Positions 1 to 6,535 are shown, numbered from the stretch's first letter. The stretch: DNA of 7,392 bases from Pseudomonas sp. (GCA_003525045.1 DQGF01000549.1:1-7392); one strand, 5' to 3'. The notes: generated by a model not told the origin, from the letters alone. Program-made: numbers and translations.

Positions 1-24
1 AGCGGGCTTGCTCGCGAAGGCGAT
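1..24. repeat. REP element (Pseudomonas type), partial at window edge
   Basis: The first bases form a compact imperfect hairpin: GCGGGC (2-7), a TT loop (8-9) and GCTCGC (10-15), with one G-T wobble pair. They are followed by GAAGGCGA. Read on the minus strand this is the CTTCGCGAGCAAGCCCGCT motif of the abundant intergenic REP sequences of fluorescent pseudomonads. It lies directly after the stop codon of the last operon gene, a usual place for such elements, where they can protect or end the transcript. The window edge cuts the element, so a paired inverted copy may lie outside. Confidence 0.75.
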
Positions 25-27
25 CTA

Positions 28-1971
28 TCAGGCGCCGTCTAAAGTGCGCCGAACCTTGTCCAGCAGCTCATTGATCTGGAACGGCTTGACCAGCATCTCC
101 ATGCCATCGCCAAGAAACACCTGACGGTTGATCGCGGTTTCGGCATAACCGGTCATGAACAGGATCGGCAACTTGTCTCGCCAGCCCCGTGCCACATCGG
201 CCAGTTCGCGGCCGCTCATGCGCGGCAGGCCGACGTCGGTCAGCAGCAGATCGATGGACTCGTCGTTCTGCAACCGCTCGAGCGCGCCTTCAATGTCGCC
301 TACTTGCGTGCAGCGGTAACCCGCATCCGCCAGCACTTCGGCCACGAACATGCGCACCGACGGCATGTCTTCGACGAGCAATACATGTTCGCCGGCCCCC
401 TGAAAATCCACGGTGCCCGGCTCGGCTTCGCTGGCCATGAGGTCGGCACTGGCGGGCAACATGATGGTGACTTCGGTGCCACGCCGGGCGACGCTGCGGA
501 TGTGCGCATCGCCACCCGATTGCCGGGCGAAACCGTAGATGGTCGACAACCCCAACCCGGTGCCCTGGCCCAGTGGCTTGGTGGTGAAGAACGGATCGAA
601 CACCTTGTTGATCACGCTGTGGTCGATACCGGTACCGTCATCGCGAACCGACAGGGCCACATACGCACCATCGGCCAGATTGGGATCGCCGTGAGAATAG
701 GCCGCATAGGTGCTGACCCATACATTGCCACCGTGGGGCAATGCATCGCGGGCATTGATCACCAGATTGAGCACCGCACTTTCGAGCTGGATCGGGTCGA
801 CCAGGGCGATCGCGGGTTTAGAGGTCAGTTCCAGTTTCAGGGCGATGCGCTCGCCGATGGTACGCCCCAACAGTTCCTCAAGAGAACGCACGTGCTCGTT
901 GATGTCCACGGGCCGGGTGTCCAGAGGCTGCTGGCGCGCGAAGGCGAGCAGGCGATGAGTCAGGGAGGCGGCACTCATGGCCGAATTCAAGGCCGCTTCG
1001 GCGTAAAACTGAACCTTGTCGGTGCGTGAGGCGGCGATCCGTTTCTGAATCAGCTCCAGGCTGGTGATGATGCCGGTGAGCAAATTATTGAAGTCATGGG
1101 CGATGCCGCCCGTCAGCTTGCCCAAAGCATCCATCTTCTGTACTTGCAGCAGCTGGGCTTCGGTGCGCGCGCGTACGGCGACTTCCTTGGCCAATTGGGT
1201 GGTGGCGTCGTCCAACCGGGCCAGGTGCGAGCGTTCGCGGTGACGATGTTCGGTGACATCTTCGACGAACACCAGGCTCAATTCCGGTGTGCGGTAGGGC
1301 GAAATCTGCCATTCGGTTTCACGGACCGCGCCCTGGACCCGCATGCTCAGGGTGCCTTTCCAGCGCTCGCCATAGGCCAGGCGCAGACGCAGTTCCTCAA
1401 TGATCGCGTCCTGATCTTCGGCAAAGCACTCGCGCAGGGTTTCCGGATTGCGGTTGTCCTGGATCATCTGCGCGAAGGCATGGTTGCATTCGTGGATTTT
1501 CAGCTCGGCATCCAGCACGGCGATGGGGGCCGAAACGTTGACAAAGATCTCCCGAAACCGCGCCTCGCTGTCACGCAGGGCATTTTCGGTCTCTCGCACT
1601 CGCAGCAAGGTGCGCAGGGTTGCCAGCAACACATCCGCGTCCACCGGGTGGATCAGGTAGGCATCGGCACCGGCGTCCAGGCCGGTGATGATGTCGCCGG
1701 TCTGGATCGAGGCCGCCGACACGTGAATCACCGGCAGCAGGGCGGTAGCGGATTCGGCGCGCAGTTTGCGCACGATGTCGAAACCGCTCATGTCCGGCAG
1801 ATTGACGTCGAGGATCAACGCGTCGATGGTGACGCTGTCGATCAACTCCAGGCCCTCGCCGCCGGTGCCGGCTTCCAGCACTTCATAGCCGTGGCGTTCC
1901 AGGCGCCGGCGCAGGGCGTAGCGGGTCGCGACGTTGTCGTCGACGATCAGCAAGCGGATGTCACGTTTCAT
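28..1971 (-). CDS. Hybrid histidine kinase/response regulator (REC-PAS-HisKA-HATPase-REC)
   Basis: This 647-aa cytoplasmic protein has no membrane segments. Domains in order: REC1 (about 6-122; acidic pair D11/D12, phosphoacceptor D55 in LILDVNLPD); a PAS-like segment (about 137-240); a helical linker; HisKA with phosphoacceptor H292 in GGIAHDFNNLL; HATPase with N box around N402/N406, G1 DDGTGI (444-449), F box FDPFFTTK and G2 GQGTGLGLS (468-476); and a C-terminal REC2 (about 528-645; E534/D535, D579, T607, K629). There is no DNA-binding or enzymatic output domain. The start ATG lies inside the end of the upstream kinase gene (11-nt overlap) and is preceded by GGAG 8 nt away. REC1 is a natural receiver for phosphate from the adjacent kinase; that link is inferred. 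Oddity: the lysine before the conserved proline of REC1 is His (H108 in YLIHPV), while REC2 keeps VKP. The target of REC2 is unknown. Confidence 0.93.
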   Translation of the reverse strand: MKRDIRLLIVDDNVATRYALRRRLERHGYEVLEAGTGGEGLELIDSVTIDALILDVNLPDMSGFDIVRKLRAESATALLPVIHVSAASIQTGDIITGLDAGADAYLIHPVDADVLLATLRTLLRVRETENALRDSEARFREIFVNVSAPIAVLDAELKIHECNHAFAQMIQDNRNPETLRECFAEDQDAIIEELRLRLAYGERWKGTLSMRVQGAVRETEWQISPYRTPELSLVFVEDVTEHRHRERSHLARLDDATTQLAKEVAVRARTEAQLLQVQKMDALGKLTGGIAHDFNNLLTGIITSLELIQKRIAASRTDKVQFYAEAALNSAMSAASLTHRLLAFARQQPLDTRPVDINEHVRSLEELLGRTIGERIALKLELTSKPAIALVDPIQLESAVLNLVINARDALPHGGNVWVSTYAAYSHGDPNLADGAYVALSVRDDGTGIDHSVINKVFDPFFTTKPLGQGTGLGLSTIYGFARQSGGDAHIRSVARRGTEVTIMLPASADLMASEAEPGTVDFQGAGEHVLLVEDMPSVRMFVAEVLADAGYRCTQVGDIEGALERLQNDESIDLLLTDVGLPRMSGRELADVARGWRDKLPILFMTGYAETAINRQVFLGDGMEMLVKPFQINELLDKVRRTLDGA

Positions 1972-2836
1972 CGGCGGGCTCCATGGCGATGGCCAGCGGG
2001 ATGATCACGAAAAAGGTCGAGCCCTTGCCCGGCGTACTCTGCACCCCGACTTCGCCGCCCAGCAACGCCGCGAAGCGTTTGCACAAGGACAGTCCGAGAC
2101 CGGTTCCGCGAAGGCGTTTTTGCAAGGGTGAGTCGACCTGAGAAAAGTCCTCGAACAATGCCCCATGTAGCGCCGGGGCGATACCTATTCCGGTATCGCT
2201 GACGGCAAAGCGCACGCGGTCGCTGCCCTCCAGCCAGGCCGAGACGCGGACTTCGCCGCGGGTGGTGAACTTCAGTGAGTTGGCAATGAAGTTGCGCAGG
2301 ATCTGCGCCAGCTTCTTGTCGTCGGTGTACAGCCTGGGCAAGCCCACCGGCTCTTCGAAAATCAGGTCCACGGCACTGGCGTCGACAATCGGCCGGAACA
2401 TGCCGCGCAGGGCGGCAAACAGGTCGAACATGTCGAACCAGGCCGGGGAAATGGTGATGCGCCCGGCTTCGATCTTTGCCAGGTCCAGCAGGTCGTCGAC
2501 CATGTCGCTCAGCTCGCGGGCGGCGACGCTGACGAAGGCCACTTGCTTATGCTGCTCGGGACTCAGGGGGCCGTCGAGTTCATCGGTCAGCAGACCGGTG
2601 ATGCTGAGGATCGAGCCCAGTGGCGTGCGGAACTCATGGCTCATGTACGACAGGAAACGGCTTTTGAGGTCCGAGGCCTGGCGCAACTGGTCGGCCTGGG
2701 TGTCAAGTTCGGCGTACAGCGCCAGCACACCCTGGTTGGTTTCATCCAGTTCTTCGCGCAAGGCGCTGGCTTCACCCTGCAATTGCGCGATCAGCGCGGC
2801 TTGTTCGTCAACCTGACTCATGGGGATCTCAGCCAT
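1961..2836 (-). CDS. Soluble sensor-less histidine kinase with N-terminal coiled coil
   Basis: This 291-aa protein consists of a charged N-terminal helix likely to form a coiled coil (about 8-62, rich in Leu, Glu and Gln), then HisKA with H67 in SHEFRTPLG, then a HATPase domain. The HATPase has an N box with N182/N186, G1 DTGIGI (214-219), F box FEDFS (228-232) and G2 GTGLGL (244-249). It has no transmembrane segment, PAS, GAF or other input domain, so its signal must come from a partner protein. The chosen start (MAEIPMSQ) has GGAGG 7 nt upstream and overlaps the end of the phosphatase gene by 8 nt. Starts at 2854 and 2821 are open but less well supported. By family rules it autophosphorylates H67. 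Position suggests REC1 of the next protein as acceptor and RsbT as regulator; both are inferences. Its 3' end overlaps the next gene by 11 nt. Confidence 0.92.
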   Translation of the reverse strand: MAEIPMSQVDEQAALIAQLQGEASALREELDETNQGVLALYAELDTQADQLRQASDLKSRFLSYMSHEFRTPLGSILSITGLLTDELDGPLSPEQHKQVAFVSVAARELSDMVDDLLDLAKIEAGRITISPAWFDMFDLFAALRGMFRPIVDASAVDLIFEEPVGLPRLYTDDKKLAQILRNFIANSLKFTTRGEVRVSAWLEGSDRVRFAVSDTGIGIAPALHGALFEDFSQVDSPLQKRLRGTGLGLSLCKRFAALLGGEVGVQSTPGKGSTFFVIIPLAIAMEPADET

Positions 2837-3821
2837 GGGTGGCCTCCAGAGCAATGACCAACACCGTCACATCGTCCCGTCCACGGCAGAAGTCGCGGTG
2901 CAGAATGGCGGCAATCACGGCGGGATGGCGGTGCACCAGGCCGGGGTAATCTTGCAGGTTCCAACGGGACTGCAGGCCGTCGCTGTACATGATCAAAAGC
3001 TGTCCGTTCACCTGAGCATAGTCAAAGGGTTGTGCCTTTCGATACTGGCCACCGACGATGCCGGGGTGGGAAGCCAGGCCGCGGGATTTGGCCGGTGCGA
3101 TCAGGCTGCCACCGATGTTGCCGATACCGACGAATTTCAGCGCATTGCTGTTGCCGTCGAACTGGGCGATGGCCAGGGCACCGCCGCGGGTGCCGATCAT
3201 GGCGTGATGGATGTCTCCAAGCAACAACAGCGGCGACGCGAACGGCGACCGGGCAAATACGCTCTCGCCGGCGCGGGCGGCGCGTTCGGCTTCTTCGCCG
3301 TGCCCGAGGCCGTCGATCACCAGGGCGCTGATACGTGGCCCGTCAAAGGCCAAATGCCAGACATCGCCACAGGCAGGGTCGTCGTGCAGCGCATGCTGGC
3401 TGATACCGATGCGTCGGTCCGGTGCCTTGTCGCTGCGCGGATACAACCGAGTCAGCAGCACGGCGCCTCGGGAGTCGGCATAGACATCGAACACTTGCGT
3501 CTGGCGCGACACCGCTCCGAGACCGATGCCCTGGGTGCCGCCGGTGGAAAAACCGTCGGTCAGGCAGGCTTGCAAATCGAAGCCCTGGCCGCGGTCGATG
3601 GCAAGTATTTCGATCCCGGCACCTGAAGCTCGCGGCAGGACCCTCAGGTGCAATTCGCCGCGGGTGGCATGCTTGAGAATGTTGCTGGCAAGCTCGGTGA
3701 CCACCAGTGCCACACGTCCGGCATCGGTGGCATCGAAGCCGTGCTTTTCCGCGAGTTGTTGCGCGGTGCGTCGCGCATGACCGATCTGGCTGCTGTCTTC
3801 GATCGGCAGCACCTGCGTCAT
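2829..3821 (-). CDS. RsbX-like SpoIIE/PP2C phosphatase with N-terminal RsbT/RsbW-type ATPase domain
   Basis: This 330-aa protein has two domains. Residues about 8-128 form a GHKL ATPase/anti-sigma-factor-kinase fold: N box ELASN (43-47), G1 DRGQG (76-80) and G2 QGIGLG (97-102). Residues about 135-326 form a PP2C domain of the SpoIIE/RsbX type: CGD (151-153), DGLGHG (170-175), YSDGL (279-283) and GRDDVT (314-319), supplying the metal-binding aspartates. By family and position the PP2C part should remove phosphate from RsbS and/or RsbR and so reset the stressosome. The ATPase part may be a second kinase or a binding module. The reading frame stays open upstream to 4151, but that part is a shadow of rsbT. 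Of the ATGs at 3845, 3833 and 3821, only 3821 has a good ribosome site (GAGGGGG just upstream), leaving 14 nt after the rsbT stop. B. subtilis RsbX is a phosphatase alone, so the extra domain is notable. Confidence 0.9.
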   Translation of the reverse strand: MTQVLPIEDSSQIGHARRTAQQLAEKHGFDATDAGRVALVVTELASNILKHATRGELHLRVLPRASGAGIEILAIDRGQGFDLQACLTDGFSTGGTQGIGLGAVSRQTQVFDVYADSRGAVLLTRLYPRSDKAPDRRIGISQHALHDDPACGDVWHLAFDGPRISALVIDGLGHGEEAERAARAGESVFARSPFASPLLLLGDIHHAMIGTRGGALAIAQFDGNSNALKFVGIGNIGGSLIAPAKSRGLASHPGIVGGQYRKAQPFDYAQVNGQLLIMYSDGLQSRWNLQDYPGLVHRHPAVIAAILHRDFCRGRDDVTVLVIALEATHG

Positions 3822-3835
3822 TGACCCCCTCATAT

Positions 3836-4240
3836 TCACGTCCATCGCGCGATCGTTATGCGGGTGCCTTTGCCGGGCGTGGTGTCCAGTTCGAACTCTT
3901 CCACCAGACGCTTGGCACCGGTCAGGCCCAGTCCCAGGCCGCTGCCGGAGGTCCAGCCGTCGGTCATCGCCAGTTTGATATCGGCGATACCCGGGCCTTC
4001 GTCGCGAAAGGTCAGGCGCAGGCCGGTGCGTGAATTCTCGTCGAGAATCTGCCAGTCCATGTCGCCACCGCCGCCATAGACCATCGTGTTGCGCGCCAGC
4101 TCGCTGACGGCGGTCACCAGCTTGGTCAGGTCGATCAGGCGCATGCCGCACTCTTGAGCGAGCTTGCGCGCCAGTTGCCGGGCCAGCACCACGTCTTGCT
4201 CGATATGAATCGGATGAGTGCCGCTGCTGCGCACGGTCAT
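3836..4240 (-). CDS. rsbT: Stressosome switch kinase RsbT
   Basis: This 134-aa protein is about the length of B. subtilis RsbT. It is a single GHKL ATPase/serine kinase domain: N box SELARN (46-51) followed by a GGGG stretch (56-59), G1 DEGPGI (80-85), and G2 GSGLGLGL (99-106). In known systems RsbT is held by the RsbR-RsbS complex. On stress it phosphorylates the STAS domains of both, leaves the complex and activates a partner, RsbU in Bacillus. No RsbU is encoded here, so the partner is probably the coiled-coil kinase two genes downstream; that is inference. The start ATG overlaps the rsbS stop in an ATGA arrangement, so translation is coupled, which keeps RsbS and RsbT levels matched. The assignment as RsbT rather than a generic RsbW rests on these motifs and on its place directly after rsbS. 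Confidence 0.94.
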   Translation of the reverse strand: MTVRSSGTHPIHIEQDVVLARQLARKLAQECGMRLIDLTKLVTAVSELARNTMVYGGGGDMDWQILDENSRTGLRLTFRDEGPGIADIKLAMTDGWTSGSGLGLGLTGAKRLVEEFELDTTPGKGTRITIARWT

Positions 4241-4599
4241 TGCTCGCGTACTCGTGCCTGGAGCAGTTTCATCCCGCGCTCGACATTCAGCGCCGTACTG
4301 ACGCCGGGCAGGGTCAGGCCGAGCTCCACCAAGGTGATGGCCACCGCGGGTTGCATGCCGACCAGCACGGTCTGGGCATCCATGATTTTCGACAGCCCGG
4401 AGATAGTGCCGATCATTCGGCCGATGAACGAGTCAACCATGTCCAGCGCCGAGATATCGATCAGCACGCCGCGGGCCGAAGTCCGGCTGATGCGCTCGGA
4501 CAGATCGTCCTGAAGGGTCAGAGCCAACTGGTCATGCATGTCGACCTGAATGGTCACCAGCAGGAAGTCACCCATTTGCAAGATCGGAATGCGCTCCAT
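4237..4599 (-). CDS. rsbS: Stressosome scaffold/antagonist RsbS (single STAS domain)
   Basis: This 120-aa protein is one STAS domain spanning almost its full length, the size of B. subtilis RsbS (about 121 aa). Diagnostic segments are the N-terminal MERIPILQMGDFLLVTIQ, the phosphorylation loop DISALDMVDSFIGRMIG (48-64) and the GMQPAVAITLVELG stretch (95-108), all closely matching the RsbS pattern as I recall it. Ser57 in VDSF corresponds to the RsbT-phosphorylated Ser59 of B. subtilis. The protein should co-assemble with RsbR STAS domains into the stressosome core and sequester RsbT until Ser57 is phosphorylated. Its start lies only 4 nt after the rsbR stop, and it overlaps rsbT by 4 nt. It is the most secure identification in the operon. 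Confidence 0.95.
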   Translation of the reverse strand: MERIPILQMGDFLLVTIQVDMHDQLALTLQDDLSERISRTSARGVLIDISALDMVDSFIGRMIGTISGLSKIMDAQTVLVGMQPAVAITLVELGLTLPGVSTALNVERGMKLLQARVREQ

Positions 4600-4603
4600 C
4601 GGC

Positions 4604-5455
4604 TCAGACCGCCTTGCTGACAGTGATTCCCAAGCGGGTCAGCGCCAGTTTCAGGGCATCGGCCAGGTTGGCCTTGGTGACCACGCCTTGCAGGTCCAGC
4701 CCCAGGTGCACGATGGTCTGGGCGATCTGCGGCCGCACACCGCTGATGATGCAATCGGCGCCCATCAGGCGAATCGCGGTGACGGTCTTGAGCAGGTGCT
4801 GAGCCACCAGGGTGTCGACGGTCGGCACGCCGGTGATGTCGATGATGGCGATTTCCGAGCCGGTATCGACGATCCGCTGCAACAGCGATTCCATCACCAC
4901 TTGGGTACGTTGTGAGTCCAGGGTGCCGATCATCGGCAGTGCCAGCACGCCGTCCCAAAGCTTGACCACCGGCGTCGACAATTCCAGCAACTCTTCCTGC
5001 TGGCGCTTGATCACCGCTTCGCGGGACTTCTGGAACGTGCGAATGGTGTGCATGCCCAAGGCGTCGAGCAGTTCGGAAACCTCCCAGAGTTGCTCGGCCA
5101 GCAGCGCGGGACTGTCCTGGTAATGATTTTGCAGAAGCGAAAACATCGGGCCCTTGAGGCCGAAGATGAAACTGGCGGTCTGGTGCGAATCCTGGCCGAG
5201 CAGGGCGCGGCTATGGGAGAGTTTTTCGAGGAACTGGCGAATATCGTCCCAGCCGGAGGAGGCGACGTTCTGGTCGTTGCCACCTTCAAGGCCGGCAATG
5301 ACCAGCTGCATAAAGTCCGACGTATCCTGTTTCACGTCCTGCTCTTTGAGGTTGCGTGTAGCGCCGCTGGCCTCGAGGCCTTTGGTCCATTCGGCAAGCA
5401 GTTGGGTCCGGTTTGTTTTCATCGCATCGAGCGTGCTGGTTTGCAGTGCCGCCAT
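4604..5455 (-). CDS. rsbR: Stressosome sensor RsbR (helical N-terminal domain plus STAS)
   Basis: This 283-aa protein has an all-helical N-terminal domain (about 12-150) and a C-terminal STAS domain (about 163-280). The STAS part has the RsbR hallmarks: PMIGTLDSQR (174-183), DITGVPTVDTLVAQH (206-220) and SGVRPQIAQTIVHLGLDL (238-255). T215 in VDT matches the conserved RsbT target (Thr205 in B. subtilis). S181 sits where the second target, Thr171, is expected. The N-terminal domain, with LLAEWTKGL near its start, resembles the non-heme helical type of RsbR paralogues such as RsbRD and would project from the stressosome as the sensory turret. Its ligand cannot be read from sequence. I chose ATG 5455, which has AAGGAG 10 nt upstream. 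An in-frame ATG at 5521 would add 22 residues but has only a weak site (AGGG). It is the first gene of the operon. Confidence 0.93.
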   Translation of the reverse strand: MAALQTSTLDAMKTNRTQLLAEWTKGLEASGATRNLKEQDVKQDTSDFMQLVIAGLEGGNDQNVASSGWDDIRQFLEKLSHSRALLGQDSHQTASFIFGLKGPMFSLLQNHYQDSPALLAEQLWEVSELLDALGMHTIRTFQKSREAVIKRQQEELLELSTPVVKLWDGVLALPMIGTLDSQRTQVVMESLLQRIVDTGSEIAIIDITGVPTVDTLVAQHLLKTVTAIRLMGADCIISGVRPQIAQTIVHLGLDLQGVVTKANLADALKLALTRLGITVSKAV

Positions 5456-5475
5456 GGGACTTTGACTCCTTGGAA

Positions 5476-5512
5476 ATTGTTGCCGATTCTCCAAATGTTG
5501 ATCGGCACAAAT
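5476..5512. promoter_or_regulatory. Inverted repeat in the rsbR leader (possible operator or RNA hairpin)
   Basis: Two 12-bp arms (5476-5487 and 5501-5512) match as inverted copies at 10 of 12 positions, including a perfect TGCCGAT/ATCGGCA core, with a 13-bp spacer. The repeat ends 20 bp before the rsbR start and lies just upstream of its ribosome site. It could be a dimer-binding operator or a hairpin in the mRNA. There is no direct evidence for either. I found no convincing sigma-70, sigma-54 or sigma-S promoter for rsbR nearby. Confidence 0.3.
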
Positions 5513-5603
5513 CAGTGACATTTACCCTACGCAATAGTTTTCGTTTCTGACAGGTTTTTGCGATTCAATGCGCATGGGCGCAGGAAGCGGTGATCCATTC
5601 AAT

Positions 5604-5631
5604 GGAACGTTGTCCCCCGCAAAGCTTCGAA
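5604..5631 (+). promoter_or_regulatory. ECF-sigma-like promoter (GGAAC-N18-TCGAA)
   Basis: GGAAC at 5604-5608 and TCGAA at 5627-5631 are 18 nt apart, the geometry of promoters read by RpoE/AlgU-type ECF sigma factors (GAACTT, 16-17 nt, TC-rich -10). Transcription would start near 5638, giving a leader of about 47 nt before the ATG at 5685. A very similar element lies at 7036-7064 before the other acidic-protein gene. The -10 box is TCGAA rather than the AlgU-type TCTGA, so which sigma factor uses it is uncertain. Confidence 0.4.
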
Positions 5632-5684
5632 ACTACAGGGCCGACTGTTTAAGCCGCGCACTTGCCGTGACGAACGAGGTACTT

Positions 5685-5954
5685 ATGAAAGACGAAGCGA
5701 TGACACAGGAGCAGGATCAGACGGGGGCACCGGTCAAGCGTAATGATCCGGCGATTGACCCAAAAACGCCGGCCCAACCGGGCGATCAACACCAGGGACA
5801 AACCAGGGAGCCGGAAAGTGCCGACCATTCGGTCGACCAGAAAAACCGCCATACCGATAACGACAATGAATTCAGCCCCGGTTTCAAACCGAATCCGGAC
5901 CGGCCCAAGCCCAGTGATGACACCGACGCCGACATTGATACCGATGGCGGTTAG
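5685..5954 (+). CDS. Small acidic, intrinsically disordered protein (hypothetical)
   Basis: This 89-aa protein is not a family I recognise. It is very hydrophilic and rich in Asp, Pro, Gln, Asn and Lys, with almost no aliphatic clusters, no Cys, no signal peptide and no membrane segment. The C-terminus is strongly acidic, with repeated Asp (DDTDADIDTDGG). This composition resembles stress-induced hydrophilins and predicts disorder. I chose ATG 5685 because GAGGT lies 5-6 nt upstream. The frame is open back to 5568, but the added residues are unlike the rest and would start upstream of the predicted promoter. An alternative start at 5700 lacks a clear ribosome site. The gene is divergent from rsbR, follows an ECF-like promoter and ends at a bidirectional terminator. 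A role in osmotic or envelope stress is only a guess from composition and context. Confidence 0.7.
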   Translation: MKDEAMTQEQDQTGAPVKRNDPAIDPKTPAQPGDQHQGQTREPESADHSVDQKNRHTDNDNEFSPGFKPNPDRPKPSDDTDADIDTDGG

Positions 5955-5972
5955 ATCGAACCGGACACAATC

Positions 5973-6004
5973 AAAAAGGCCCCATCCATGGATGGGGCCG
6001 TTTT
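5973..6004. terminator. Bidirectional Rho-independent terminator (22-bp perfect palindrome)
   Basis: The 22 bases at 5978-5999 are a perfect palindrome beginning GGCCCCATCC, centred on CATG. AAAAA precedes it (5973-5977) and TTTT follows (6001-6004). The transcript from either side would form a very GC-rich stem ending in a U tract. It lies 23 bp after the stop of the 89-aa gene and 14 bp after the end of the convergent DUF4142 gene, so it serves both. Confidence 0.88.
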
Positions 6005-6013
6005 GTTCAACGA

Positions 6014-6535
6014 TTATTTACTCGGGTGAGCAGCCTGCAGTTTTTTCGCCATATCCAGGTGTTTTTCCAGCGCCGGCAGCATTTTTTGCGCAAAACCTTT
6101 GAGTTCCGTGCCGCCTTTGACTTTGTCGTCGGTCACGGTGTTGGCTTCTTTCTTGAACAGCTCGATGGTGTCTTCGTGCGCCTTGACCTGGTTGTTGGCA
6201 TAGGCCGCGTCGAAGGATTCATCGCGCATGTCGAGGATTTTTTCCTTGGCCTGTTTCACCAGTGTCGTGGTGTCCGGCACCTCGATGTCATTCTTTTTCG
6301 CCAGCGCCGCCAATTCATCGTTCGCCTTGGAATGATCGGTGATCATCATGTTGGCAAATTCCTTGATGTCGGCCGAGGAGCTTTTTTCCAATGCCAGCCG
6401 GCTGGTTTCGATTTCCGCGATACCGCCCGCGGCCGCGCTGTCCACGAAGTCATTGGAGGTGGCAGCGCAGGCCATGCCCATGCTGGTGCTCAAGGCTACG
6501 GCCAGAGTGAGGTGGCGCAGGGTAAATCCGTCCAT
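6014..6535 (-). CDS. Exported DUF4142 family protein
   Basis: This 173-aa protein has an N-terminal Sec signal peptide (R7, hydrophobic stretch about 8-21) and a probable cleavage after A24 (ACA then ATS), placing it in the periplasm. There is no lipobox at C23. The mature part is all-helical and matches the DUF4142 pattern: NDFVDSAAAGGIAEIETSRLA (28-48), then FANMMITDHSKANDEL (60-75), with conserved DH and, later, KAHEDTIELFKKEA (118-131). DUF4142 proteins are predicted ferritin-like helical bundles of unknown biochemical role, often stress-associated. The start ATG is preceded by GGAGA about 8 nt away. The gene is transcribed toward the acidic-protein gene and shares its terminator. Its promoter must lie between 6536 and about 6740, but I see no confident match there. 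Confidence 0.9.
   Translation of the reverse strand: MDGFTLRHLTLAVALSTSMGMACAATSNDFVDSAAAGGIAEIETSRLALEKSSSADIKEFANMMITDHSKANDELAALAKKNDIEVPDTTTLVKQAKEKILDMRDESFDAAYANNQVKAHEDTIELFKKEANTVTDDKVKGGTELKGFAQKMLPALEKHLDMAKKLQAAHPSK

Noticed and set aside
304..2004. Long plus-strand open frames (for example 304-1029 and 1096-2004) antisense to the hybrid kinase
   Set aside because: They are typical shadow frames in GC-rich coding DNA. The minus-strand protein has complete, ordered domain motifs through the whole region, and the antisense translations show no domain pattern.
2820..3626. Plus-strand 268-codon open frame antisense to the phosphatase
   Set aside because: The opposite strand encodes clear PP2C and ATPase motifs. 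The antisense product has no recognisable feature and no good ribosome site.
3822..4151. N-terminal extension of the phosphatase to 440 residues
   Set aside because: The added 110 codons lie in another frame of rsbT, read as Arg/Asp/Gly-rich low-complexity sequence, and lack a ribosome site. ATG 3821 has GAGGGGG just upstream.
5456..5690. Sigma-B-like promoter (GTTTAA near 5645, GGGTAA on the minus strand near 5530) as expected for a stressosome operon
   Set aside because: The two boxes are on opposite strands and not correctly spaced. Sigma-B is not expected in a pseudomonad.
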